From Deltaproteobacteria bacterium (GTDB taxonomy: Bacteria; Myxococcota; Kuafuiibacteriia; Kuafuiibacteriales; Kuafuiibacteriaceae): 64,000 bases of DNA. The stretch spans positions 1 to 64,000 of the forward strand of contig JACKEN010000016.1 of assembly GCA_020632995.1 (NCBI GenBank), written 5' to 3'. The notes under the pieces were generated by a model that had not been told where the DNA came from, searched no databases, and saw nothing but the letters and a program-made list of their open reading frames with translations. Both the position numbers and the translations under genes were made by a program. This document shows, in pieces, positions 47,490 through 57,429 of the stretch (positions are counted from its first letter, which is position 1; the number at the start of each line of letters is the position of its first letter).

Positions 47490-49206
47490 CGCCACCGCGC
47501 CACGCGGGCTCGGGGAGCGGCGGCGGCTCGTTGGGCCAGCCCAGCGCGTAGCCGAGGTGGTCGTACAGCGCATGCCAGCAAGGCGAGCGCAGCCCGAGCG
47601 GCGCGCCTGAGGACGTCGTGCCCAGCGGCACGTCGCGCCAACGCTCGGCGACCTCGGGCGACACGACGATGAAGTAGAGGTGGTCGCCACCGGCCGTCCA
47701 CAGGCAGGCGAGCCGCTCACCGCGGGCCTCGAACGCGGCCTCGATCTGTCGCGTGGCGTCGACGAAGCGCGCGCGGTCGGGCACCCGTCGCTTGATCCCG
47801 CGCGTGGCCTCTGCGGGCACGCCGCGGGCAACGAAGTCTTGCAGGATGCCCTGCACGTACTTGTCCTCGCGGGCGAACGTGTAGCCCGCCTCCCTGAGCT
47901 GGGCCACCGCGAAGCGGTAGCAGCGCTCGAAGGGCGTGTCGTCGGATCCCGGATAGAAGCCGATCTCCTCCACTGTGCGCGGGGGCTTTCGCAGGACCGC
48001 CTGCACGCGGTCCGAGATCCCCTCCCCCGGCCGCTCGAGGTCGCGCACCAACCCGACCAACGCTCGACCTTCAGGGCTCTCCGGCAGGCCAGCGGCGGCC
48101 TTCGCGAAGGCTGCGTTGCGCTCGGCGTCACGCGCAGCACGGGCGGCGGCGCGGGCCTCTCCGATCGACCCGACGTCGAACGCCCGCTCGAAGCCCTCGG
48201 TGCCCACGAGGGCACGAAAGAGGGGCTCGGCCCGGATCGCTTCGTCGAGGGCATGGTCGCTGTACCAGACCGCGTCGCGGATGCACCGCAGGCAGGCCCC
48301 CAGGTCTTCGAGCTCGATGAGGACGCACGCCGCGTTGTAGAAGATCGAGGGGTTCCTCGGGCCATGGGGCAATGCGGCCTGCAGATACCGACGGGCGCGC
48401 GCGGGCTGCACGCGGAGCCCGGAGTTGTCAGCCTGGATCGACCACAGCGCGTTGTTGTGCGCGCCGCGGTCAGTGCTGTCACCGAGGTGATCGAAGAGGC
48501 GCCACGCGGCCTCGAAGCGCTTGGACCCCATGAGGTCATACGCGATGCGGCCGAGGCCCCAGCCGCTGAGCCGGCCCAAGGCGGCGTCGAGGGCGTCCTC
48601 GGCGCCCCCGAGCGCAGCCAACCTCAGCATCCGCATCGGGTCGTCCGCGACGCCGATGGTCTGCCAGATCTCGAGCACCGGCGCGGGGTCGTCCGCCTCG
48701 ATCGCGTGCTCGAGCAGCTCCCGGTTCGCAGCGGGATCCGAGCACCGCCTGGCCTCGAGCCTCTCTGCAATCCGCCCTGCGTCGGGCCAGGCATCGAGCA
48801 GGCGCCAGCCTCGTCGGCGCACCGCCTCGAGCCCGGGCGGGCACAGCGCTCCGAGCTCCGCTACGAGGTCCGCGAGGAGCGCCGCGTGCGGCGCGTCGGG
48901 CGGGCAGTCCACGAGGTCCGCCAACGCGGCCTGGGCCTTGGCCCTGGGGGGCCTGCGGCGGCGCTCCGCGGGCGCGGCCGGCTGGAGGTAGGCGAAGCGG
49001 ATGGGGTGGGTGCGGTGGAGCGCCGCGAGGACCTTTCGAGTGTCGACCTCGGCCTCCAAAGGCCACTCTGCGGTCACCTCGCGACCGGTGATCCGGGCCT
49101 CGGGCAGGCCCTCGGGAGGCGCCGACGCCCCACGCTCGAGGTGGATCCAGAGCCTCGAGGTGCGACCCGGCGCGCTGGTCGGGCTGACGATGTAGAGGAC
49201 CCCCAC
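47470..49206 (-). CDS. Large soluble protein of unknown function
   Basis: GTG 49206 is chosen as the start because the frame before it encodes a Arg-rich non-conserved leader and the first residues VGVLYIVSPTSAPGRTSRLW look like a strand start. The 578-residue product is mostly helical in TPR/HEAT style in its middle (LFDHLGDSTDRGAHNNALWS, ARRYLQAALPHGPRNPSIFY, VLIELEDLGACLRCIRD). The C-terminal region (FARDYKY-like, CLWTAGGDHLYFIVVSPE) is a separate compact domain. No signal peptide and no recognised family. The start is 147 bases from the divergent acyltransferase gene. Confidence 0.6.
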   Translation of the reverse strand: MGVLYIVSPTSAPGRTSRLWIHLERGASAPPEGLPEARITGREVTAEWPLEAEVDTRKVLAALHRTHPIRFAYLQPAAPAERRRRPPRAKAQAALADLVDCPPDAPHAALLADLVAELGALCPPGLEAVRRRGWRLLDAWPDAGRIAERLEARRCSDPAANRELLEHAIEADDPAPVLEIWQTIGVADDPMRMLRLAALGGAEDALDAALGRLSGWGLGRIAYDLMGSKRFEAAWRLFDHLGDSTDRGAHNNALWSIQADNSGLRVQPARARRYLQAALPHGPRNPSIFYNAACVLIELEDLGACLRCIRDAVWYSDHALDEAIRAEPLFRALVGTEGFERAFDVGSIGEARAAARAARDAERNAAFAKAAAGLPESPEGRALVGLVRDLERPGEGISDRVQAVLRKPPRTVEEIGFYPGSDDTPFERCYRFAVAQLREAGYTFAREDKYVQGILQDFVARGVPAEATRGIKRRVPDRARFVDATRQIEAAFEARGERLACLWTAGGDHLYFIVVSPEVAERWRDVPLGTTSSGAPLGLRSPCWHALYDHLGYALGWPNEPPPLPEPAWRGGASLESG

Positions 49207-49352
49207 TCGGCGAGGAAGCGTACCCGAGCGCGACCGGCCCGCGCCACACGGCCGACGTGACTCGTGCCACCGGGGCGTCGTTCGCGCCACGGGGGCGTCG
49301 TTCACGACACTTCGATTCGCAACCTCACCCCGTCCGCGTTGACTGGCGCGAC

Positions 49353-50510
49353 ATGGCAGGTACCAGCCCAGGCACGCGGCGACACGAGCTCGACGGGCTC
49401 CGGGTCCTCGCGTTCGCGCTCCTCATGCTCTACCACGTCGCGAGGCTGTTCGACCCCACGGACTGGCACGTCAAGAACGACCACCTCTTGCCGTGGCTCG
49501 AGCCGCCGATGGACTTCCTGCACCAGTGGCGCATGCCGCTCCTGTTCTTCATCTCCGGCGCCGCGACCTGGTTCATGGCGGCCAAGCACTCCGTCGGGCG
49601 CTTCGTGATCGAGCGGCACCGGCGACTCCTGATCCCGCTCGTGTTCGGGATGCTCGTCGTCGTGCCGCCTCAGGTCTACGTCGAGCGGATCGCGCACGGC
49701 GCGACGTTCGGATACGCGGAGTTCTACCGGAGCATCTTCGCCTTCGAGCCCTACCCTCGAGGTAACTTCAGCTGGCACCACCTCTGGTATCTCCCCTACA
49801 TCCTCGTCTACTCGATGGTCCTGCTCCCCATCATCCATATACTGAAGCGACCCGAAGCCCGAGCCCGCCTGGCCGCCCTCAACGCACGCCTCGCCCGAGG
49901 GCACACGCTCTACCTCCTGTTCGCGCCGATCGCGCTGAGCGAGGTCGTCCTGCGGCCCCACTGGCCCGAGAACGCCAACAACCTGCTCGGCGACTGGAGC
50001 CAGTTCACGAGCATGCTCCTCGTGTTCGGGTTCGGCTACGCCCTGGCCGGGAGCGACCACGTCTGGGCCACCCTCGAGCACCTCCGCCGGCGCTCGCTCC
50101 TCCTCGGCGTCCTGACCTTCGCCGCCCTCTTCGCCACCTGGCAGCTGGACCTGGCGCACGCCAGCGCCCCCGCGATCGCCGCCTACCGCGTCCTGCGGAG
50201 CCTGAACATGTGGCTGTGGGTGCTCGCGGTGCTCGGGTTCGGCCGACATCACCTCCGCCGTCCCTGGCGGGGGCTCCAATACGCGAACAACGCGGTGTAT
50301 CCTTTCTACGTCCTGCACCAGACCATCATCGTCGTCGTCGGCTACTTCCTCGCGCGGTGGTCCGGCCCCGTCGCGCTCGAGTTCGCGATCGAGCTCGTGG
50401 CGACCTTCGGCGGCTGCTGGCTCCTCTACGAGGGCCTGATCAAGCGCTGGGGGCCCCTGCGTGCGGTCTTCGGCCTCACCTGGGCGCCGAAGAGGGTACC
50501 GTCACCGTGA
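49353..50510 (+). CDS. Acyltransferase family 3 membrane protein (OpgC-like)
   Basis: The 385-residue product begins ELDGLRVLAFALLMLYHVARLF, the typical first helix with active-site His of acyltransferase 3 proteins, followed by about nine more membrane segments. WRMPLLFFISGAATWFM and NAVYPFYVLHQTIIVVVGYFL are family blocks. Such proteins move acyl groups (succinyl, acetyl) onto envelope glycans. It heads an operon; the histidine kinase gene starts within its stop (GTGA), and the regulator gene does the same, so the three are tightly coupled. Confidence 0.8.
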   Translation: MAGTSPGTRRHELDGLRVLAFALLMLYHVARLFDPTDWHVKNDHLLPWLEPPMDFLHQWRMPLLFFISGAATWFMAAKHSVGRFVIERHRRLLIPLVFGMLVVVPPQVYVERIAHGATFGYAEFYRSIFAFEPYPRGNFSWHHLWYLPYILVYSMVLLPIIHILKRPEARARLAALNARLARGHTLYLLFAPIALSEVVLRPHWPENANNLLGDWSQFTSMLLVFGFGYALAGSDHVWATLEHLRRRSLLLGVLTFAALFATWQLDLAHASAPAIAAYRVLRSLNMWLWVLAVLGFGRHHLRRPWRGLQYANNAVYPFYVLHQTIIVVVGYFLARWSGPVALEFAIELVATFGGCWLLYEGLIKRWGPLRAVFGLTWAPKRVPSP

Positions 50511-51609
50511 TCTCCCCGCGCCTCCGCCGCTGGCTGATGATCGCCGGCCTCGTCAACTTCGGCGCCCTGTTCAGCACCAGCGCGTCGGTGAACAAGGAGC
50601 TCCTCGACCGAGGCGACGTCCACCTCTGGCGCACCCTCTTCGACGAGTTCACCGGCTACAACACCATCCTGATCCTGCTGCCCGCCACCGTCGCCCTCAT
50701 GGCGAGGTTCCCGATCCGCAAGACCAACTGGGCGCGCACGGTGCCGATCCACCTCGGCGGCTCACTCGTCTTCGCGGTGGCGCACACCACCTTGATGACC
50801 CTCGTGCGGACCCCCCTCTACCCCGCGTTCGGGCTCGGGCACTACGAGGTCGGCGACCCGTTGGTCCGCTTCGGCCTCGAGTACCACAAGCAGTTCCTCG
50901 GCTACTGCCTGACCTACGGCATCGTCGCGTTCGTCACCTACTACCGCTCGACGCGGGAAGAGTACGAGCGCGCGGCGCAACTCCGACTGCAGACCGAGCA
51001 CCTCAAGGCGGAGCTCGCGGACGCCCGCCTCGCGGCGCTCGAGCGCCAGATCCAGCCGCACTTCCTCTTCAACACCCTCAACACCATCTCGAGCGTGATG
51101 TACGAGGACCTCGACACCGCCGACCGCATGATCTCGAACCTCAGCGCGCTCCTCCGCATGAGCCTCGAGCGCGCGGAGGACCCGAAGATCCCGCTCAGAG
51201 GGAGGAGCTGGCGATCACCGAGCTCTACCTCGACATCATGAGCGCGCGCTTCACCGACCGCCTCGAGGTCGACTTCGACGTGGACGCCGCGGCGCGACCC
51301 TGCCTCGTGCCCACGCTGGTGCTGCAGCCCCTGGTCGAGAACGCGATCAAGCACAACCCGCCGCGCGCGGACCGGCCGGCCCGCGTCCGCGTCTCGGCCC
51401 ACGTGGCGGCCGACGGCGACCTGGTGGTGGCGGTGGAGGACAACGGACCAGGGCTCGGGGCCGAGGGCATCTCGATGGCGCGCGGGGTCGGCCTGAGGAA
51501 CACGCAGTCCCGCTTGCAGACCCTCTATCCCGGGCGGACCCTCGAGTTCGTGCCGAGCGCGCTCGGGGGCCTCCGGGTGCAACTGAACCTGCCGTCGGAG
51601 ACCCCGTGA
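50507..51609 (+). CDS. LytS-type (His_kinase) membrane sensor kinase
   Basis: GTG 50507 overlaps the previous stop. Four membrane helices (LMIAGLVNFGALF, YNTILILLPATVALMARF, IHLGGSLVFAVAHTTLMTL, FLGYCLTYGIVAFVTYY) lead into the His-kinase region (RQIQPHFLFNTLNTISSVMY, phospho-accepting His) and the ATPase domain with N-box VENAIKHN and EDNGPGLG. The two parts join only if an indel near 51197-51202 (CAGAGGG) is allowed. It forms a two-component pair with the LytTR regulator that overlaps downstream. Confidence 0.8.
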
Positions 51610-52334
51610 GCCGCCTGACCGTCCTCATCGTCGACGACGAACCCCCGGCGCGACGGAAGATCCGTCGGCTGCTCGAGGCGCACCCTGAGGTCGAGGTCGT
51701 GGGTGAGGCCGGTGACGGCGCGGAGGCCCTGGACCAGATCGCGGCCCTCGCGCCCGAGCTCGTCTTCCTCGACGTGCAGATGCCGAACCTGACCGGCCTC
51801 GAGCTCCTCGAGACCCTCCCGCTCGACGCGCGCCCCCACATCGTGTTCACCACCGCGTACGACACCCACGCGGTCGCGGCGTTCGAGCAGCGCGCGCTGG
51901 ACTACCTCCTCAAGCCCTTCGAACGGGAGCGCTTCGCCGAGTCCGTCCGGCGGGCGCTCGAGCTGCATTCTCGCCGCGACCCGAGGCCAAACCGGTTCGT
52001 GGAGCGCTTCTTGGTGCGCGAGAGAGATCGCCTGGTGCCGGTGAGCACCCAGGAGGTCATTCGCTTCGCCGCGGCCGAGAAGTACGTCGACATCTTCACC
52101 GCGGCCGGCGTGTACCTCCACCGCATGACCATGAACACGCTCGAGGCGCAGCTGGACCCGGAGCACTTCCTCCGGATCCACCGCTCGCACATCGTGCGCG
52201 TGCGCGAGGTCCGTGAGCTGCAGGCGGCGGCCCACGGGGCCTACGCGGTCGTCCTCCGCGACGGCACGCGGCTCCCGGTCGGTCGTGCCTACCGACGCCG
52301 ATGCCTCGAGCGCCTCGGCGCAGACGCTACTTGA
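51606..52334 (+). CDS. LytTR-family response regulator
   Basis: GTG 51606 overlaps the kinase stop by four bases. The 242-residue product has a receiver domain (LIVDDEPPAR, phosphorylated Asp 56 in VFLDVQMP, Lys in YLLKPFE) and a LytTR DNA-binding domain (FAAAEKYVDIFTAAGVYL, LDPEHFLRIHRSHIV, RDGTRLPVGRAYRR). It should respond to the LytS-type kinase and may control the acyltransferase gene. Its end overlaps the convergent effector-like gene by 8 bases. Confidence 0.85.
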   Translation: MSRLTVLIVDDEPPARRKIRRLLEAHPEVEVVGEAGDGAEALDQIAALAPELVFLDVQMPNLTGLELLETLPLDARPHIVFTTAYDTHAVAAFEQRALDYLLKPFERERFAESVRRALELHSRRDPRPNRFVERFLVRERDRLVPVSTQEVIRFAAAEKYVDIFTAAGVYLHRMTMNTLEAQLDPEHFLRIHRSHIVRVREVRELQAAAHGAYAVVLRDGTRLPVGRAYRRRCLERLGADAT

Positions 52335-53218
52335 ACCAGCCCGACACCGTGTCGTAGGCCCACGTCCCCGCGCGGCTCCCGGCGATGTAGCCGCCGATCC
52401 CCGCGCCCACCACCGCGACGCCGTAGCCCGCCCAGCCCACCGGGCCCGCGGCGAGGAGCGGCGCCGCCGCCTGGCCCCACCACGGACGCCGCGCCGAGCG
52501 ACGTCCCCCACGCGCCCGCCTTCTCGGCGATCTTGCGGGGCTTGTTGTCCGCCGTCGCGATCTCGTAGCCGTCCATCAGCGCGCCCGCCGCGAGCATGGT
52601 GCGGCCGGCGTAGCGGGCGATGTTGGTGCCAGGGATGCGACGGCTCGCGTCGATCGGGTCCCGCGCCCCCTCCGGGATGAACTGGCGGTGGTTCACCTCA
52701 CCGTTGTTCACCGTGTACTGAAACTTGCCTTGCTTTCCGTTGAGGGCGCCCGGCTGCTCCATCCCGGAGACGACGCTCCCGTCGCCGTTCACCACCGGGA
52801 AGCTCTTGGCGGAGCCCCGCTCGACCATCCCGTCTACCACCCGCGGGAACTTGTGGGTGTCGGGGGTCGAGACCTTCACCTCGCCCGGCTTCGGCTCGGT
52901 GATCGAGACGTGGGGGTCGGGCTGCATCTGGCCCTTCACCTTGTCCGACAGCGGCACGCCCCGGATCCCCTGGCCGCGGGTCGGGTCGATGGCGGAGTAG
53001 CGGTGGGCGCCGGCGCCCGTCCCGGTCACCGCGGCGGACGCGTAGTCGTCCCCGCTGCTCGCCAGGCGGCTGGCCTCCATGTTGAGCTGCTGGGGCTGGA
53101 CGCCCTGGGTCGCCTGGGCGATGTCGGTGCGCTTGTCGTCCTGGACGCGCAAGCGCTCCTGCTGTCGTTCGGTACGAAGGACTTCACTGCGGTCGGAGAC
53201 CGCCACTGGGCTCGTCAT
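52327..53218 (-). CDS. Effector-like protein with glycine-zipper C-terminus (frameshifted)
   Basis: ATG 53218 follows a GGAGG site 9 bases upstream. The polar N-terminus (QQERLRVQDDKRTDIAQ) and central region (GQGIRGVPLSDKV, PGEVKVSTPDTHKFPRVVDG, IPGTNIARYAGRTMLAAGAL) are followed by a better C-terminus in another frame after the CCCC at 52475-52478. That end reads LLAAGPVGWAGYGVAVVGAG then GGYIAGSRAGTWAYD and stops at 52327-52329. The Gly-zipper helices recall membrane-inserting toxins and effectors. No Sec signal. It is last in a run of four co-directional genes. Confidence 0.55.
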
Positions 53219-53223
53219 CTGTT

Positions 53224-53670
53224 CTACCTCCTGGCTGCCCCGAGCGCCTTGGCCCGGGCCGCCTCCTGTGCGAGCGGATCGAAGAGAGAGCGCAACGGGA
53301 CGGCCTCACCCGCCCCCCGCGCGCCGTGGGTCGGCGCGCGCAAGGCGACTTGCCGGCCTTCGCGCTGGTGGTGGGCCCGGAGCCGATCGATCCCCCGACC
53401 CTGGACCCGGTCACGGAGCAGCGGCCCCGCGTCGGGGCTCCGGCGCACCAGGGCCCTGACCGCCTCGGCCGCCGAGGGCGACTCCAGGGTCTGCTCCAGC
53501 GCCACGATGAGCCGCAGGAGGGCCTCCAGGGCCGGGGCCGACATGGGTGTCTCCTCGAAGCGGGGCGCGAGGCGCCGCCGCGCGAGCTCCGGGAGCACGT
53601 AGCGCTCCGCGTCGCCCGGCATGAGGGCGTCCACGATCAGGGTCTCGAGGTCAGGGATGCCTTGGGCCAC
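53224..53670 (-). CDS. Small Leu/Arg-rich protein of unknown function
   Basis: The 148-residue product is largely helical (LETLIVDALMPGDAERYVL, ALEALLRLIVALEQTLES, AEAVRALVRRSPDAG) with a Arg-rich end. It lies five bases upstream of the effector-like gene and in the same direction, which is a common place for a secretion chaperone or adaptor. The family is not recognised. No signal peptide or membrane segment. Confidence 0.4.
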   Translation of the reverse strand: MAQGIPDLETLIVDALMPGDAERYVLPELARRRLAPRFEETPMSAPALEALLRLIVALEQTLESPSAAEAVRALVRRSPDAGPLLRDRVQGRGIDRLRAHHQREGRQVALRAPTHGARGAGEAVPLRSLFDPLAQEAARAKALGAARR

Positions 53671-53811
53671 GCGTGAGGTTCAGCACGTTCCGTGCCGACC
53701 TGCCGGCCGCCGCGCGATGCTCGTGCAGCGAGACCTCGGCGCCACAGCCTGATGCGCCAGGCCCTCAGGCCCGCGCCACGGCGACCGCGTAGGACGCCTC
53801 GAAGGTGGGGA

Positions 53812-54402
53812 TCAGTGAGACATCTCGGAGGGTGCGATCTGCTCCTGCTTCACCGACAGCGCGCCGCGCGCCGGCAGGCTGGCCTGCACACGGTAGACCC
53901 GCCCCAGCTCGTACTCGACCGTGTAGAAGGTGAGCGCGGTGGTCCCTCCGCTCGCGACGAGCTCGGGCGCCTTCCACTCCTCACCCGCGGCGCGGATCTT
54001 CCGGATCGCCGAGGGCGCGTGCTTGTCGACCAGGATCCCCGGCACGCCGCCGAAGCGCGCGATCACCTGGGCCCACCACTCACCCGGCGCGCCCTGGCCG
54101 CACTGGCGGAGGACCTCGGTCGCGCCCTTGGCGAGCTGACCGCCCGGGAGCACCGCGTAGTCGGCGGGCGCCTGGCCCACCCGGGTCGGGTCCGAGGCCC
54201 GGAAGAAGGCGCAGCCGCCCCGCTTCAGCTCCTTCACCTCCCCGACGCGGACGTCGGTGAGCTTCCAGCCGTGATCTCGGGCCGCGGCCGCCTGGACCGC
54301 CTGGCCGGGGTTCTGGTGTTCTCCCATCGCGCGCCCCCTTGCGAACATCATCATCGCTCCCGCGACCGCCACCAGGGCAAGCCGCTCAGTTGTCGAGGTC
54401 AT
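53812..54402 (-). CDS. Membrane-anchored or exported protein of unknown function
   Basis: The start at ATG 54402 overlaps the stop of the upstream HExxH gene by 17 bases. The 196-residue product has an N-terminal hydrophobic segment (RLALVAVAGAMMMFARG) and a compact alpha/beta domain (VRVGEVKELKRGGCAFFRAS, EWWAQVIARFGGVPGILVDK, GTTALTFYTVEYELGRVYRV). The tight coupling with a protease gene suggests a partner or inhibitor of it; this is inference from position. No family recognised. The 141 bases that follow hold no clear gene. Confidence 0.45.
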   Translation of the reverse strand: MTSTTERLALVAVAGAMMMFARGRAMGEHQNPGQAVQAAAARDHGWKLTDVRVGEVKELKRGGCAFFRASDPTRVGQAPADYAVLPGGQLAKGATEVLRQCGQGAPGEWWAQVIARFGGVPGILVDKHAPSAIRKIRAAGEEWKAPELVASGGTTALTFYTVEYELGRVYRVQASLPARGALSVKQEQIAPSEMSH

Positions 54403-56383
54403 CGGTGGCCGGGAAGACGGTGTCCGGCGCCGGATCGTTCGGGTTCGTCGCCCAGGTCGTCGGGTCGGCCATCACGTTCAGGTAGTTGGTCTCGTCGACC
54501 GTCAACCCGGACAGCTCCGAGAGCAGATCGTAGATCTTCTGGGCCTCCTCGGGCTTGTCGAGCGCGCCGTCCTTGTCGCCGATGCCGAAGGGCAGCCAGC
54601 TGTCGGTACCGTGCGCGTAGTCGGCGTAGCCGCCGTTCGGGTTCAGGAAGTACTCCCAGCGATCCATCGCCTCCTGGTTGGAGGGCGGGTGGCCGTTCTC
54701 GGCCTCGTAGCCCACGTACCAGGCCCGATACTCCTCGTTCAGGTACTCGAAGGTCTGGTTGGTCTTGTCCCCGTTCACGAGGTGGCTGATCTCGTGGGCC
54801 GCGGTGTTCTCGATGACGCTGGCCTCGAGTCCACCCGCGACCACCGGGTTGTTGTCCGCCGCCACCAGGTCCTCGTTCAAGCGCAGGGTGTCGCCGCTCG
54901 CGTTGCCCAGGGTCACGTTGCCGGGGCTGGCGTCGATCGGCTCCCACTTCAGCTTGTAGTCGGAGTCGGGCGAGAGCAGGCGGTCCAGGGTGTTGTCGAG
55001 GATGTCGCGGTCGCCGCTGTCGTGGGTGGACATGTGCGCGACCAGCTTCGCGGACCGCTGCTGGTCCTCGATCCCCTGGCCACGGAACCAGTCCTTGTCC
55101 ACCATCCGATCCAGGTTCTCGATCGCCCGGCTGTCTGGATAGTTCTTGGCCTGGCTGAGGATCGACGTCTTCGCCTCGGCCGACAGGCCATCGAAGTTCG
55201 GGTTCTGGATCAGGCTCCGGAGGTCACCCGCCACCGCAAGATCGGTTGCATCAGCGTTGGTGAGGGTGTCGCGGATCAGATCCTGGTCGCTGGTGGGCAG
55301 CGCCGCGAACTCGGTGGAGTTGAGGAGCGCGATCCGGCTCAGCGCCGCGGTCCGCTCCTCCGCGGTGCCCGACTGGAAGTCGGCGCCCTGGATGGTGCTC
55401 TGCAGCTCCGCGGTCACCGCCGCGTCCCCGCCGCTGTCCCGGAACGCGTCGGCCACCAGCTGGCGGTCCTCGCCGGAGAGCGCCGCGTACTCGGGGGTGC
55501 GCGTGAGGGCGCTCGCGTCGGCGATCTCGCTCTCGGTGAGCTCACCCAGCGCGCCGCTCAGGTCCTCGGAGCCCTCGCTGCTCTGGAGGAGCAGGTTGAT
55601 GGCGTCCTTCGTCTCCTGGGGCACCGCGGGGTCCGAGAGGGCGGCCACCACGTCGTCGTTGCCCACCTTGCCATCGCGCCCGCCCTTGCCAGCCGCGGTG
55701 TCGAGGAGCTCGTCCTGGTAGGTGCCGGTCGCGATGGTGTCCACCGCGCCGTCGACGTCCTCACGGCTGATGGTGCCGTCCACGTTGCCCCGCCCCGCGC
55801 CGACGTCCACGAAGTTGCGGTAGGTCGGGCTGTCGATCAGGAGCTGCGCGGCCTGCTGCTGCTCCTCCGTGAAGCGGTCGCCCTCGTTGTCCGCCACCGC
55901 CTGGAGATCATCCTGGCTCACCTTGCCGTCGGTGGACCCGCCCTTGGCGGCGGTGTCGAACGTGTCGAAGTCGCGATCGAGGACCGCGATGGCCTCCTCG
56001 CCCGTCATCGGCGGCCGCGCCCCACCGCCCCCGGCGAACGTGCCCACGCCGGCGGGCGCGCCGTCGACCCGGAACGGTCGGGCCTGGCTGGGCCGCTTGG
56101 AGCCGCCGAGCGCCCGGATGTCGCCCACGCCGTTGTTGCGGTCGAGCTGCTGCTGGAGCTCGAACGAGCGCTGGGTGGCGCCCCCCTCGCGCTCGAACCG
56201 GGTGCGAGCGTCGAGGGACGTCCGCAAGGTGGGCTGCGCGCGCTCCGGGGCCGCGGGATCCGCCGGCGCCGCCTGGGGCCGGTCGGTGGTGGTGCCGCCC
56301 TCGGGCTTGGCGGGCTGCGGGTCCGCCTTCTTGACCGGAGCGGGTGCGGGGTTGTCGGTTCGCCGGCGAATGTCGAGGGCCAT
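54386..56383 (-). CDS. EF-hand/HExxH metallopeptidase, effector-like
   Basis: The 665-residue product (ATG 56383; a longer frame starts at 56413) lacks a Sec signal and starts with about 120 disordered residues. Three EF-hand-like loops follow (TAAKGGSTDGKVSQDDL, GAGRGNVDGTISREDV, TAAGKGGRDGKVGNDD; about 140-245), then helical repeats (about 280-430). The C-terminal zinc site is HEISH at 530-534 with a candidate third ligand in EYLNEEYRAW (546-555). A calcium-sensing, signal-less metalloprotease is the make-up of a contact-delivered or secreted effector. Three same-strand genes follow it closely. Confidence 0.65.
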   Translation of the reverse strand: MALDIRRRTDNPAPAPVKKADPQPAKPEGGTTTDRPQAAPADPAAPERAQPTLRTSLDARTRFEREGGATQRSFELQQQLDRNNGVGDIRALGGSKRPSQARPFRVDGAPAGVGTFAGGGGARPPMTGEEAIAVLDRDFDTFDTAAKGGSTDGKVSQDDLQAVADNEGDRFTEEQQQAAQLLIDSPTYRNFVDVGAGRGNVDGTISREDVDGAVDTIATGTYQDELLDTAAGKGGRDGKVGNDDVVAALSDPAVPQETKDAINLLLQSSEGSEDLSGALGELTESEIADASALTRTPEYAALSGEDRQLVADAFRDSGGDAAVTAELQSTIQGADFQSGTAEERTAALSRIALLNSTEFAALPTSDQDLIRDTLTNADATDLAVAGDLRSLIQNPNFDGLSAEAKTSILSQAKNYPDSRAIENLDRMVDKDWFRGQGIEDQQRSAKLVAHMSTHDSGDRDILDNTLDRLLSPDSDYKLKWEPIDASPGNVTLGNASGDTLRLNEDLVAADNNPVVAGGLEASVIENTAAHEISHLVNGDKTNQTFEYLNEEYRAWYVGYEAENGHPPSNQEAMDRWEYFLNPNGGYADYAHGTDSWLPFGIGDKDGALDKPEEAQKIYDLLSELSGLTVDETNYLNVMADPTTWATNPNDPAPDTVFPATDDLDN

Positions 56384-56486
56384 GGGGTTGATGCTAGGGA
56401 CACCCCGTGACAAGTGCGCTTACGCGGCCCTTGCAGCCCAAGCACCTGGTGAGCCCAGGTGGGATGCAGACGCAAGGTTACACACC

Positions 56487-57427
56487 ATGAACGCACCCAT
56501 GACCGAGCTGTTCTCACGCGCATCCGCCTATTCCGGCGGCCCCCCCGACGCGAACCTGCGCGAGGCCACCGCCCACTTCCTCGGCGCGGTCGGCGAGACG
56601 CCCGCGCTCGCGACCGAGGCCGCCGACGCGATGGGTGACCTCCCGCCCGAGGGCGCGGGCTGGGTGTCGATCGTGTTGGGCGCCGCGGTGGAGGGCGGGG
56701 CGGACGCCGAGCGATCGGTGGGCGGCATCCTCCGCGTGCTGAAGGCCTGGCTGGACGCGCTGCCCACCTCTGGCACCGACGACGAGCTCACGCCCGAGCA
56801 GCGCGCCCTCGTCGCGCCCTCCCGCCCCTCTGCCAGGGCCTCGTCGCCCACCTGGCCCGCCTCCCGGAGCGTCGCGCCGAGCTCCGCCGCGACGCCGCGT
56901 TCATGGATCGCCTCGACGCCGCCAGCTTCCATAGCTACGGGCTCGGCTGGGTGCACGAGGCCGCGCTGCGGCAGAGCGGCGCGCTCATCCTGCTCCACGC
57001 CGAGAGCGGCCGGGCGCTGCGTCTGCGCTACTCGAACGTGGCCAACTGCTTCCACCTCTTCAGCCTGATCCAGTGCGCGGTGGGCACGCGCCTCCCCGGC
57101 GGCAAGCAACCCAACCTGCACTTCGCCGCCCTCGCTCGCGGCGAGGAGCACGGCGAGGGCTACGACGAGGCGTGGTGGCACTACAGCACGCCCGCCCCCA
57201 AGGCGGAGATCGGCGCCTCCATCTGGGGCGAGGCCTCGGTGGCCTCGATCCCGCGCGTGGACGACGTGCAGGTCATCGTGGTCTGGCCCACGCTCATGGG
57301 CTCTCGCTCATGGGACACCGGCTTCTTCGGGCCGCAACTCATGGCGCTCCCGCCCGACGTGGTGGTCGAGGCGGAGCTCGACGAGCGCGAGGCGGCGGAG
57401 TGGATGCGGCGCCTGGTGACCGAGTAG
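56487..57427 (+). CDS. Soluble protein of unknown function (frameshifted)
   Basis: ATG 56487 starts a frame with a helical N-terminal half (NLREATAHFLGAVGETPALA, GGILRVLKAWLDALP). Near 56810-56825 the sense moves to another frame (LCQGLVAHLARLPERRAELR, then DRLDAASFHSYGLGWVHEAA) and continues to a TAG at 57425-57427. The second half is a beta-rich domain (SGALILLHAESGRALRLRYS, VQVIVVWPTLMGSRSWDTGF). No signal peptide, no family. The start is 103 bases from the divergent EF-hand/HExxH gene. Confidence 0.55.
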
Positions 57428-57429
57428 CG

